This document shows, piece after piece, positions 25,909 through 33,548 of a DNA stretch of 64,000 nucleotides (position 1 is its first letter; the number at the start of each line of letters is the position of its first letter). The notes under the pieces were generated by a model, which saw nothing but the letters and a program-made list of their open reading frames with translations, was not told the origin of the DNA and ran no database searches. The DNA is taken from assembly GCF_900091725.1 (NCBI RefSeq), contig NZ_FMBW01000077.1, positions 62,001 to 126,000 on the forward strand, given 5' to 3'. This DNA is from Streptomyces sp. DvalAA-43 (GTDB lineage Bacteria > Actinomycetota > Actinomycetes > Streptomycetales > Streptomycetaceae). The translations under genes and the position numbers were made by a program.

Positions 25909-25960
25909 ATGCGTCCAATGCACGAAGTGGCGATAATCAATCCCATGGTGCATGAACGCA
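25909..25960. promoter_or_regulatory. Inverted repeat in the MFS-LysR divergent region
   Basis: TGCGTCCAATGCAC (25910-25923) and GTGCATGAACGCA (25948-25960) are nearly inverted copies of each other (TGCGT-n-ATGCAC). They flank the space between the divergent MFS and LysR genes, a likely LysR binding region. The right half overlaps the first codons if ATG 25945 is the LysR start. Confidence 0.45.
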
Positions 25961-26898
25961 GCTCACAGCCCCGGCTGTCACCGAGTAGTTACGAAGAAGA
26001 CATTCGCGCCGTGCTCGCGCCGCGACTGGCCCACTTCGAGGCGGTGGCCCGCCACGAGCACGTCACACGCGCCGCGCAGGAGCTGGGCGTACCGCAGTCG
26101 ACGCTGTCGCGGGCCATGGTCAGGCTCGAACAGGACCTGGGCGTCGCCCTGTTCGCCCGCAAGGGCCGCACGGTCTCGCTCACCCCGGCGGGCCGCACCT
26201 TCCTCGGCTCCGCCGAGCGGGCCCTCGCCGAGGTCGAGAAGGCCGCCGATTCGGTACGCGCCGACGCCGACCCGGCCACCGGCAAGGTCGCCTTCGGATT
26301 CCTGCACACCATGGGCTCGGAGACCGTCCCCGCCCTGATCCGCGCCTTCCGTGTCGACCACCCCCGGGTCCGCTTCCAGCTCGTCCAGAACTATGGCGAG
26401 GCGATGATCGAACGCCTGCGGGCCGGCGGCCTCGACCTCTGCCTCACCTCACCCGTCCCGGACGCCCCCGACCTCGTCGCCCGCCGCCTGGACGAACAGC
26501 GCCTGCGCCTGGTCGTCCCCGAGGACCACCGCCTGGCCACCCGCCGCCGCATCCGCCTCGCGGAGGCCGCCGACGAAAAGTTCGTCACCCTGGAACCGGG
26601 CTATGGCCTCCGCCGGATCACCGACGACCTCTGCACCGAGGCGGGTTTCACCCCCCGCGTGGCCTTCGAGGGCGAGGAGGCGGAGACCCTGCGCGGCCTG
26701 GTGGCGGCCGGCCTGGGAGTGGCCCTCCTGCCACCCCCCGCGGTGCCCCGCCCCGGCGTCGTCGAACTCACCGTGACGGCCCCGAGAGCGGCCCGCGAAA
26801 TCGGCGTCGCCTGGCTGGACGGCCACCCCGACACCCCACCGGTGGCCGCCTTCAAACGCTTCCTGCTGTCGAGGCGGGGACACCTGCTGCCGGACTGA
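25945..26898 (+). CDS. LysR family transcriptional regulator
   Basis: A 317-residue regulator. The N-terminal winged helix-turn-helix is clear (LAHFEAVARHEHVTRAAQELGVPQSTLSRAMVRLEQDLGVALFARKGRTVSLTPAGRTFL). A substrate-binding domain begins near GKVAFGFLHTMGSETVPALI and includes GLDLCLTSPVPDAPDL and GLVAAGLGVALLPPPAV, as in LysR effector domains. ATG 25945 is used; an in-frame ATG at 25909 and GTG at 26011 are alternatives. It is divergent from the MFS gene, which it probably controls together with itself in response to an exported or related small molecule. The CRISPR array begins 44 bases after its stop. Confidence 0.9.
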   Translation: MVHERSSQPRLSPSSYEEDIRAVLAPRLAHFEAVARHEHVTRAAQELGVPQSTLSRAMVRLEQDLGVALFARKGRTVSLTPAGRTFLGSAERALAEVEKAADSVRADADPATGKVAFGFLHTMGSETVPALIRAFRVDHPRVRFQLVQNYGEAMIERLRAGGLDLCLTSPVPDAPDLVARRLDEQRLRLVVPEDHRLATRRRIRLAEAADEKFVTLEPGYGLRRITDDLCTEAGFTPRVAFEGEEAETLRGLVAAGLGVALLPPPAVPRPGVVELTVTAPRAAREIGVAWLDGHPDTPPVAAFKRFLLSRRGHLLPD

Positions 26899-26942
26899 CC
26901 GGGATCCCCTCGCACAGGGCCACCACCGCCCCGCCGCCCGGC

Positions 26943-27642
26943 AGGACCAACCCTGCGTGCGCGGGGACCACCGCCTCCATCTTCTGCCGGCCTCCGACGA
27001 CGCGGGACCACCCCCGCACGCGCGGGGACCACGCATCGGCTGAACGGGCGTCGCGGACATTGAAGGGACCACCCCCGCACGCGCGGGGACCACGGACCTG
27101 TCCGTCCGGGGCGGCCCCGTCTTGCGGGACCACCCCCGCACGCGCGGGGACCACAGCCCTCGTTCCACCTGGTCCAGGTGATCGAAGGGACCACCCCCGC
27201 ACGCGCGGGGACCACCGCTGCGCGCCGGGCGTCTACGAGCTCACCTGGGGACCACCCCCGCACGCGCGGGGACCACGCGGCAATGTAGTGCTGCCCTGTG
27301 ACCGCGTTGGGACCACCCCCGCACGCGCGGGGACCACTCGTGGAGTTTGGCGACCAGGCCGTGTACGTAGGGACCACCCCCGCACGCGCGGGGACCACAC
27401 CTGCGCGACACAGCCGCCGACACCCCCCCCGGGACCACCCCCGCACGCGCGGGGACCACCCGCCGGCCCCCGCCCCGAACCCCGAGCCCGAGGGACCACC
27501 CCCGCACGCGCGGGGACCACCTGCACCCCGACGCGGAAGGGCGCGCACTGGCGGGACCACCCCCGCACGCGCGGGGACCACTCCGAGATCAGCTCGGTGA
27601 CCTCGGTGGTGACGGGACCACCCCCGCACGCGCGGGGACCAC
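26943..27642 (-). CRISPR. Type I-E CRISPR array, 12 repeats and 11 spacers
   Basis: Twelve 29-base repeats start at 26943, 27004, 27065, 27126, 27187, 27248, 27309, 27370, 27431, 27492, 27553 and 27614. They are separated by eleven spacers of exactly 32 bases. Read on the minus strand the repeat begins GTGGTCCCCGCGCG and ends GGGGGTGGTCCC, the actinobacterial type I-E (CASCADE) form with a short internal hairpin. Eleven repeats appear identical. The first (26943-26971) has several changes (for example GGACCAACCCTGCGTGCGCG), marking it as the old, leader-distal end. The leader should therefore lie to the right of 27642. No cas gene is in this window. Confidence 0.97.
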
Positions 27643-27776
27643 AGTTCGTGACCTGCGATTTTATCGGCGGGAGATGCTGGTTTTCTTCACTTTCACCGAA
27701 CCAGGCATACGCGATATAAGCGTCATTGCTCCTCTTCCTCCTGCTCTCGAACGGCACGTCGCTACCAGGCCACCCA
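27643..27776 (-). promoter_or_regulatory. CRISPR leader region
   Basis: About 130 bases to the right of the last repeat, on the side opposite the degenerate repeat. It is less GC-rich than its surroundings and, on the minus strand, contains GAAAGTGAAGAAAACCAGC and GATAAAATCGCAGG close to the array. This fits a type I-E leader with promoter and adaptation signals. Its far end merges with the 3' flank of the hydrolase gene at 27777. Confidence 0.7.
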
Positions 27777-28556
27777 TCACCCCCGCAGCGACTTCCCGAA
27801 CCCCGCCGCCAGCGGCATCCGCAGCCCCAGTGGTGGCGGCGCCGCCAGGGCATCGGCCACCGGTCGTGCGTAGGCCCGGCCGAACAGGGATCCCCGGACG
27901 AAGTCCGTGGCCAGGGCCATTACTTCGGCGCGGTGCTGGCGCAGGCCGTGGCCGTCCGAGTGGACCTCGAAGCGGCAGGTGTCGCGGTTGGTCTTCTTGG
28001 CCCGCTCGGCCAGGCGGAAGGACAGCTCGGGGTCCGTGCGGGCGTCGTTGGTGCCGTGGACGAGCAGTACCTGACGGCCGAGCAGGTGCTTCACCGGTTC
28101 CGGGCCGTCGGGGCCGTCCGGGCCGTCCGCCCCGGCCTCCGGTAGCCAGGGGGCCATCGCCAGGACGGAGTTGACGGCCGGGTGGCCGCCCGCCCGGAGT
28201 GCGGCGCGGCCGCCCATGCCGTGGCCGGCCAGGCAGACGGGGACGTCGCCGTAGCGTCGTACGACCTCGTCCACCGCCCATTCGGCGTCCGCCGCCAGGT
28301 GCGCGTCGGTCGCGTTCCAGCCCCGGCAGCGGTAGCGCACGACATGCGCGGCGAGGCCGTCCTCCTGGCCGGCGCGGGCCAGGGTGCGGGCGAGGGGGAG
28401 CTGGAGGGCGTACGAGAGGGGGGAGGGGCGGCGGTGCGAGTCGGGCTTGCCGTCCGGGAGCAGCAGGACCACGCCGCTGACCGAGGTCGGAGCTCCGGCC
28501 GTCCTGACGGCCCGTCCCAGCCTTGCGGCAGGCAGGGGGAGTGCGCTCTGTGCCAT
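27777..28556 (-). CDS. Alpha/beta hydrolase-fold protein lacking the nucleophilic serine
   Basis: A 259-residue alpha/beta hydrolase-like protein. The fold is indicated by GVVLLLPDG, an HVVRYRCRGWN strand, DEVVRRYGDVPVCLAGHGMGGRAALRAGGH (nucleophile elbow) and LLGRQVLLVHGTNDARTDP with the acid Asp, then a late DGHGLRQH His. The elbow reads G-H-G-M-G-G, so the usual Ser of GxSxG is Gly (residue about 113) and ordinary hydrolase chemistry is unlikely. A GPDGPDGPEP low-complexity loop follows. It is divergent from adenosine deaminase across a 103-base region. It may be a dead hydrolase or use another chemistry. Confidence 0.8.
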   Translation of the reverse strand: MAQSALPLPAARLGRAVRTAGAPTSVSGVVLLLPDGKPDSHRRPSPLSYALQLPLARTLARAGQEDGLAAHVVRYRCRGWNATDAHLAADAEWAVDEVVRRYGDVPVCLAGHGMGGRAALRAGGHPAVNSVLAMAPWLPEAGADGPDGPDGPEPVKHLLGRQVLLVHGTNDARTDPELSFRLAERAKKTNRDTCRFEVHSDGHGLRQHRAEVMALATDFVRGSLFGRAYARPVADALAAPPPLGLRMPLAAGFGKSLRG

Positions 28557-28630
28557 GACAGAACAGTGTCAGAAGGGCAGGTGTACTCCACCTGTATTGG
28601 CGGTCACTGTTACGTATCGGCGAGCGACAA

Positions 28631-28644
28631 TCTACGCGCGTAGG
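28631..28644. promoter_or_regulatory. Nucleoside-regulon operator, site 4
   Basis: TCTACGCGCGTAGG carries the full 12-base core CTACGCGCGTAG. It ends 16 bases before the ATG of adenosine deaminase, so a bound repressor would cover the transcription start or early leader. Confidence 0.85.
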
Positions 28645-28659
28645 GATTAGAGTGCGCAG

Positions 28660-29814
28660 ATGATGAGCCCGACCCTTCATGTGCCCGGCCAGGATCAGAT
28701 CCGGCGTGCCCCCAAGGTGCTTCTGCACGACCATCTCGACGGCGGACTGCGCCCGGGAACGATCGTCGACCTCGCCCTGGCGAGCGGATACGAAGGACTG
28801 CCCGAGACCGAGCCCGACAAGCTCGGCATCTGGTTCCGCGAGGCGGCCGACTCCGGATCGCTGGAGCGCTACCTGGAGACCTTCGCCCACACCTGCGCCG
28901 TCATGCAGACCCGCGAGGCGCTGGTCCGGGTGGCCGCCGAATGTGCCGAGGACCTGGCCGCGGACGGTGTCGTCTACGCCGAGGTGCGGTACGCCCCCGA
29001 GCAGCACCTGGAGGGCGGACTGAGCCTCGAAGAGGTCGTCGAGGCGGTCAACGAGGGCTTCCGCGAGGGCGAGCAGCGGGCCCGCCAGGACGGCAACCGC
29101 ATCCGGGTGGGCGCCCTGCTCACCGCCATGCGGCACGCCGCCCGCTCCCTGGAGATCGCCGAGCTGGCCAACCGCTACCGCGACCAGGGCGTGGCCGGCT
29201 TCGACATCGCGGGCGCGGAGGCCGGGTTCCCGCCCACCCGGCACCTCGACGCCTTCGAGTACCTCAAGCGCGAGAACAACCACTTCACCATCCACGCGGG
29301 CGAGGCCTTCGGCCTGCCGTCGATCTGGCAGGCGCTCCAGTGGTGCGGCGCCGACCGGCTCGGCCACGGGGTCCGCATCATCGACGACATCGAGGTCGCC
29401 GAGGACGGCGCCGTGAAGCTCGGCCGCCTCGCCTCCTACGTGCGGGACAAGCGCATCCCGCTGGAGCTGTGCCCGACCTCCAACCTCCAGACCGGCGCCG
29501 CCGCCTCGTACGCCGAGCACCCCATCGGGCTGCTGCGGAAGCTGCATTTCCGGGCCACCGTGAATACGGACAACCGGCTGATGAGCGGTACGAGCATGAG
29601 CCGCGAATTCGAGAAGCTGACCGAGACTTTCGGATACACGCTCGACGACATGCAGTGGTTCACCGTCAATGCGATGAAGTCGGCATTCATTCCTTTTGAT
29701 GAGCGTCTGGCGATGATCAACGATGTGATCAAGCCCGGATACGCCGAGCTGAAGTCCGAGTGGCTCTTCGAGCAGACCGCTGCTACCAGCGTTTCTTCCG
29801 ATTCCGTGGGCTGA
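28660..29814 (+). CDS. add: Adenosine deaminase
   Basis: A 384-residue metal-dependent TIM-barrel deaminase converting adenosine and deoxyadenosine to inosine and deoxyinosine. Metal ligands and catalytic residues are in KVLLHDHLDGGLRPGT (HxH), HFTIHAGEAFGLPSIWQAL (His and catalytic Glu), GHGVRIIDD and the late VNTDNRLMSG (Asp pair position). Tandem ATGs at 28660 and 28663 both follow AGTGCGCAG. The operator lies just upstream. The product feeds purine nucleoside phosphorylase (near 55.8 kb), which bears the same operator. A perfect 16-bp terminator follows. Confidence 0.96.
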   Translation: MMSPTLHVPGQDQIRRAPKVLLHDHLDGGLRPGTIVDLALASGYEGLPETEPDKLGIWFREAADSGSLERYLETFAHTCAVMQTREALVRVAAECAEDLAADGVVYAEVRYAPEQHLEGGLSLEEVVEAVNEGFREGEQRARQDGNRIRVGALLTAMRHAARSLEIAELANRYRDQGVAGFDIAGAEAGFPPTRHLDAFEYLKRENNHFTIHAGEAFGLPSIWQALQWCGADRLGHGVRIIDDIEVAEDGAVKLGRLASYVRDKRIPLELCPTSNLQTGAAASYAEHPIGLLRKLHFRATVNTDNRLMSGTSMSREFEKLTETFGYTLDDMQWFTVNAMKSAFIPFDERLAMINDVIKPGYAELKSEWLFEQTAATSVSSDSVG

Positions 29815-29827
29815 TCGACGCCTTGGT

Positions 29828-29864
29828 GGAAAGCGGCCGGGAAGCGAATTCCCGGCCGCTTTCC
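29828..29864. terminator. Perfect 16-bp hairpin after add
   Basis: GGAAAGCGGCCGGGAA pairs with TTCCCGGCCGCTTTCC around a GCGAA loop, 14 bases after the add stop. Confidence 0.88.
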
Positions 29865-29949
29865 GCGTGTCGGCGTGATTGCGGGAAGGTTGGTGGAATG
29901 GCTACGTTGCGGAGCCCCCCATATCCCTCTCCCCAAGGATGAATTTCAC

Positions 29950-30264
29950 ATGAAGCAGTCTGCTGTCAGGACTCTCGGCGTCGCCGCTCTCGGTGCCGCT
30001 TTCGCCGCCGCCGCCGCGGGTACCGCCTCCGCCGCGGTGCTGCCGACCGACGTCGCGAACACCGCCCTGCCGGTCGCGGGCGCGGCGCTGGAGACCGCGA
30101 CCCAGAGCCTGCCGGTCCAGGAGACGGCCACCAAACTCCTCGGCACCGGCCAGCAGAAGCTCGTCGGCGGCGCCACCGCCCCGGTCAAGGGCCTGCTCGG
30201 CGGTCTGCCGGCCGGTGGCCTGAAGACGGGCGGCCTGTCGGCCAACGGTCTCCCGCTCGGCTGA
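29950..30264 (+). CDS. Small secreted protein of unknown function
   Basis: A 104-residue exported protein. The signal peptide (MKQSAVRTLGVAALGAAFAA and a few further residues) ends near GTASA. The mature part is Ala/Leu/Thr/Gly rich with PVAGAALETATQSLPVQETATKLL and a C-terminal run of GLLGGLPAGGLKTGGL repeats. AAGGA lies 12 bases before the ATG. Similar small Streptomyces proteins, often with ALP- or GGL-type repeats, are abundant and uncharacterised; a second one lies at 36397. It is convergent with the PspC gene across a very strong hairpin. Confidence 0.75.
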   Translation: MKQSAVRTLGVAALGAAFAAAAAGTASAAVLPTDVANTALPVAGAALETATQSLPVQETATKLLGTGQQKLVGGATAPVKGLLGGLPAGGLKTGGLSANGLPLG

Positions 30265-30273
30265 CACCCGTAC

Positions 30274-30320
30274 ACGCCCGTGGGGCGGACACCCGGTCCG
30301 GGTGTCCGCCCCACGGGCGT
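30274..30320. terminator. Very long bidirectional hairpin
   Basis: Left arm ACGCCCGTGGGGCGGACACC plus three bases pairs perfectly with the mirror arm ending CGCCCCACGGGCGT, giving over 20 base pairs with almost no loop and TTTG after it. It separates the small secreted protein gene (+) from the PspC-type gene (-). Confidence 0.9.
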
Positions 30321-30333
30321 TTGCGTACGAGCG

Positions 30334-30537
30334 TCACCAGGCGGTGGCCGACGACGACTTCTCGGACGGGAACAGCACCCACAGCGCCAGGTAGAGCAGG
30401 AACTGGGGCCCCGGCAGCAGGCAGGAGACCAGGAAGATGACGCGCATGGTTCCCGCGGAGGTGCCGAAGCGCCGTGCCAGCGCTGCGCACACTCCGCCGA
30501 TCATGCGTCCTTCGAGGGGGCGGGCAAGTGCGGCCAT
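30334..30537 (-). CDS. Small PspC-domain membrane protein
   Basis: A 67-residue protein with a single PspC domain. AALARPLEGRMIGGVCAALARRFG is the conserved cytoplasmic helix-loop, and MRVIFLVSCLLPGPQFLLYLALWVLFPSE makes the membrane segment. Stand-alone PspC proteins are linked to envelope stress in other bacteria; the role here is unknown. ATG 30537 is preceded by AAGGAGCCCACC on the minus strand, which decides the start against an in-frame codon further upstream. Confidence 0.88.
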   Translation of the reverse strand: MAALARPLEGRMIGGVCAALARRFGTSAGTMRVIFLVSCLLPGPQFLLYLALWVLFPSEKSSSATAW

Positions 30538-30631
30538 GGTGGGCTCCTTCGCGAACCGTCGCTGGGGGAGCAGCTCCGTCGTGCTCCCGATGGCTCCATG
30601 GTGGCCCGGCGAACAGGGGCAAAGCGTCGCT

Positions 30632-31180
30632 CTACGGGGCGATCCCGACCCTGGGAATCGTCGGGGTCGCACCCTGGCCCGCCTCGTCCCTGGGGCGGGG
30701 TAGCACCCCTACCCGCTCCTGCTTCCTGCGGCGCAGCCGCGCCCGGCACATGGGTACGACGAGCAGGTGGGCGAGGGCCACGCCGGTGGTGTTCAGCAGC
30801 AGTGAGTCGACGTCCACGACCTGTCCGGGCACTCCGGTCTGGGCCAGTTCGATGGTCGCCGAGATCAGCGTCCCCGCCGCGACGGTGCGGATCAGCGAGG
30901 CCCACGGGGAGACGGTGAGCCTGCCCCCGGCCATCGGCAGCAGTACGCCCAGCGGGGCGAGGAGCAGCAGCCCCTCACCGATCCGGCGGGCGGCCTCGAC
31001 CGGGCCGAGGGAGAGATCGGCCCTGATACCGGCGAAGAGGTGGAGATTCGAGGCGGTCGCCCAGGGCACATCGAGCGGGCGCAGGGTCAGCCACCCGACA
31101 AGCAGCAGATGCGCGAGAAGGAGGGAAACTCCGGTCGCGCGGAAGCGGATGACGGCTTGGCCGTCCGAACCTTGACGCAC
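30632..31180 (-). CDS. VanZ family membrane protein
   Basis: About 182 residues with four or so hydrophobic helices: GVSLLLAHLLLVGWLTLRPL, EGLLLLAPLGVLLPM, SLIRTVAAGTLISATIELAQ and TTGVALAHLLVVPM. ATIELAQTGVPGQVVDVDSLLLNTTGVALA is the VanZ signature (the E-x-x-Q...D-x-x-D-x-x-x-N-x-x-G pattern). Members are poorly understood; the founder raises teicoplanin resistance in enterococci. GTG 31180 is chosen from the signature spacing; the frame is open far upstream. The C-terminus is Arg-rich and cytoplasmic. Confidence 0.82.
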   Translation of the reverse strand: MRQGSDGQAVIRFRATGVSLLLAHLLLVGWLTLRPLDVPWATASNLHLFAGIRADLSLGPVEAARRIGEGLLLLAPLGVLLPMAGGRLTVSPWASLIRTVAAGTLISATIELAQTGVPGQVVDVDSLLLNTTGVALAHLLVVPMCRARLRRRKQERVGVLPRPRDEAGQGATPTIPRVGIAP

Positions 31181-31246
31181 GCCACCCAAGACGCGACGAA
31201 CGGCAGGATCGGTTCCGCCGCCCCGGAATCCGGCCCGCGCGGTGCC

Positions 31247-31293
31247 GGAGGAAGGGGAGGAAGAGGAAGGGGGAGGGGGAGGGGAGGAAAGGG
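31247..31293 (+). repeat. 47-base uninterrupted homopurine tract
   Basis: A run containing only G and A (GGAGGAAGGGGAGGAAGAGG and continuing) lies between the VanZ gene and the lipoprotein gene. No coding potential is evident. It could adopt unusual structure or act as a U/C-rich RNA when transcribed from the minus strand, downstream of the lipoprotein gene. Confidence 0.7.
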
Positions 31294-31368
31294 CTGTGTC
31301 CGGACGTCCGGGGGTGCGTGTCTGCCCCCAGAGCGCCTGAGGCCCTGCCCCGGTCCCGGTCCCGGTCC

Positions 31369-32013
31369 TCAGGCCCCCGCGCCCGTCCCCACTGCCGAGG
31401 CAGCCTTGGGTCTCGTCTTCATCTCCGAGGTGCACAGATATCCGCGCGGCGCGTAGTTCCCGGGCCCGCCCAGGACCACCGTGCCCTCCGGTGCGAGGGC
31501 GTCGCTCTCCGCGTAGGTGCACACGATCTGCGCCAGGGCCTCGGACCGGAGGTCCTCCGGCTGTTCGCTGAGCCGCAGGGTGCCCTGCCGGTCGCCGCTG
31601 CGGGGCCCGCCGACCCGGAGGTTCTGCGGGACGGCGGTGGAGTACCCGGCCCGCCGTTCGGTGGCGGGCGGTTTCTGGCGCAGCTCGTCCAGGAGCACCT
31701 GTGCCACCTGGAGCCGGTCCGCACCGGTCCGGTCGATGTGCACCGTACGGTCCACCGTGACCAGCTGCGAGGAACAGACCAGATAGATCTGTACGGGCAC
31801 GCCCTTGGCGGCCTGTGTCGTGACGTCCTGCGCCGACATCGTGCACGGCACCCGGGACGGCGCGGCCCCGGCGTCCACCGGCACCGAGGTCGACCTGATG
31901 CCGCAGCCCGCGGCCAGCACGGCCCCGGCCACGGCCGCGACCAGGGCCAGGGCCGAACGGCGCGCCCGGCGGTTGCCGCTGCCCCTCACGCTGCCCTTCA
32001 CGCTGTTCCTCAC
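31369..32013 (-). CDS. Lipoprotein associated with AfsQ1/AfsQ2
   Basis: A 214-residue lipoprotein with a basic N-terminus, a hydrophobic core and a lipobox LAAGC. The mature domain contains PVQIYLVCSSQLVTVDRTV, VAQVLLDELRQKPPATERRAGY and LAQIVCTYAESD, resembling the GerMN-like lipoproteins that accompany MtrAB-type sensor systems. It overlaps the end of afsQ2 by four bases (ATG start inside the afsQ2 stop region) and is therefore in the same transcript. It probably modulates the sensor kinase at the cell surface, by analogy with LpqB. In S. coelicolor a lipoprotein gene has the same place. Confidence 0.8.
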   Translation of the reverse strand: MRNSVKGSVRGSGNRRARRSALALVAAVAGAVLAAGCGIRSTSVPVDAGAAPSRVPCTMSAQDVTTQAAKGVPVQIYLVCSSQLVTVDRTVHIDRTGADRLQVAQVLLDELRQKPPATERRAGYSTAVPQNLRVGGPRSGDRQGTLRLSEQPEDLRSEALAQIVCTYAESDALAPEGTVVLGGPGNYAPRGYLCTSEMKTRPKAASAVGTGAGA

Positions 32014-33548
32014 GTGGCGTCGTCCTCCTCGTCCCGGTCCCCGGCACCGTGCCCACCGGCGGAACGGGTGAGCTGCTCGGCATCGCGCGGCAGCCGCAGC
32101 ACGAACACCGCGCCGTCGCCGTCCGGCGAGTTCGCGGCCGTGATGTCACCGCCGTGGATGTGCGCGTTCTCCATGGCGATCGACAGGCCGAGACCGCTGC
32201 CCTCGGAACGCGGGCGCGAGGCGCTGGCCTTGTAGAACCGGTCGAAGACGTGGGGCAGGACGTCCTCGGGGATGCCGGGGCCGTGGTCGCGGACCTCGAT
32301 GACGAGTTCGTCGCCCTCGGTCCGCACCGCGACCCGCACCGGCGAACCGCCGTGCTTGAGCGCGTTGCCGATGAGATTCGCCAGGATCACATCGAGGCGG
32401 CGCGGGTCCAGGCGGACCATCATGCCGCGCTCGGCGTCCAGATCCACCGCGTCCAGCCAGGCACGGGCGTCGATACAGGCGGTGACCTGGTCGGCGACGT
32501 CGACGGTGTCGAGGACGAGCCGGGCCGTACCCGCGTCGAAGCGGGTGACCTCCATCAGGTTCTCCACCAGGTCGTTGAGGCGCCGGGTCTCGCTCACCAC
32601 CAGGCGTACCGCGGGCGCGATCATCGGGTCGAGGCTGTCCGCCTCGTCCTCCAGCACCTCGGTGACCGCGGTCAGCGCGGTGAGCGGGGTACGCAGCTCG
32701 TGCGACATGTCGGCGACGAACCGGCGGCTCGCCTCGTCCCGCGCGCTCATGTCCGCGACCCGCTTCTCCAGCGCGCTCGCGGTCCTGTTGAACGTACGGG
32801 AGAGATCGGCCAGCTCGTCCGTGCCGGACACCGTGAGGCGGGTGTCGAGCTTGCCCTCGCCGAGCTTGCGGGCGGCGTCGCCGAGCCGCTGCACGGGTCG
32901 CAGCACGGTTGTCGCCGCGGCCTGTGCGAGCAGCGCCGAACCGATCAGGGCGAGTCCGGTGGCGATCCCCAGGGACCAGGCGAGGGAGTTGAGATCCTGC
33001 CGTTCCTGGTCGAGCGACTTCAGCATGTAGCCGGTCGGGCCACCGCCGATGATCTTCGTACCGCCCACCAGGTACGGCGTGCCGCGGATGCTGGTCCGCT
33101 GCCAGAACAGGTGGTACTCGTACTTGTTGCCCGCCTCCACCCGCTGCTGCTTGTTGACCGCCTTCTGGAGCGCCGCCGGCACGTTGTCGAGCGTGAAGGT
33201 GTCCAGGTCGGAGTTGCCGACGATCGGCTTGCCGGTGTCGCGCTCGTCGACCAGCAGCACGCTGTAGCCGGGCGAGCTGTTCGCCATCTGTACGGCGGCG
33301 TTCTGGAGATCGTCCCTGGTCGGATGGAGCGGCAGCGAGGCCGCCCGGCCCTGCATCTCCTGGCGGAAGTCCCCGAGCGCGGAGTCCTGGGTACGGGTCA
33401 GCACGGCCTCGCGGTTCAGCCAGTACGCGATCCCCGACGCGGAGACCGCGGCGGTCAGCGCCACCAGGGCGAACACCACGACGAGACGCAGCCGCAGACT
33501 GGTCCAGCGAAGCCCGGCGCGCAGGCTCCGTTTGACGACATCGCTCAC
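32010..33548 (-). CDS. afsQ2: Sensor histidine kinase AfsQ2
   Basis: A 512-residue membrane histidine kinase. Two membrane segments (LRLVVVFALVALTAAVSASG and SLAWSLGIATGLALIGSALL) flank an extracellular sensor region of about 150 residues, then a HAMP linker (RPVQRLGDAARKLGEGKLD), the phospho-acceptor H box FVADMSHELRTPLTAL and ATPase boxes (NLIGNALKHG, VRDHGPGIPEDVLPHVF, GSGLGLSIA). It phosphorylates AfsQ1. In S. coelicolor the pair controls antibiotics, nitrogen and development. The start is GTG 33548, which overlaps the afsQ1 stop (GTGA). The lipoprotein gene follows in the same operon. Confidence 0.95.
   Translation of the reverse strand: MSDVVKRSLRAGLRWTSLRLRLVVVFALVALTAAVSASGIAYWLNREAVLTRTQDSALGDFRQEMQGRAASLPLHPTRDDLQNAAVQMANSSPGYSVLLVDERDTGKPIVGNSDLDTFTLDNVPAALQKAVNKQQRVEAGNKYEYHLFWQRTSIRGTPYLVGGTKIIGGGPTGYMLKSLDQERQDLNSLAWSLGIATGLALIGSALLAQAAATTVLRPVQRLGDAARKLGEGKLDTRLTVSGTDELADLSRTFNRTASALEKRVADMSARDEASRRFVADMSHELRTPLTALTAVTEVLEDEADSLDPMIAPAVRLVVSETRRLNDLVENLMEVTRFDAGTARLVLDTVDVADQVTACIDARAWLDAVDLDAERGMMVRLDPRRLDVILANLIGNALKHGGSPVRVAVRTEGDELVIEVRDHGPGIPEDVLPHVFDRFYKASASRPRSEGSGLGLSIAMENAHIHGGDITAANSPDGDGAVFVLRLPRDAEQLTRSAGGHGAGDRDEEDDAT

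Noticed and set aside
26900..27650. Long open frames with repeated RVRGWS, ARAGVV and HARGP words across 26.6-27.8 kb on both strands
   Set aside because: They are translations of the CRISPR repeat in different frames; the 61-base periodicity explains them fully.
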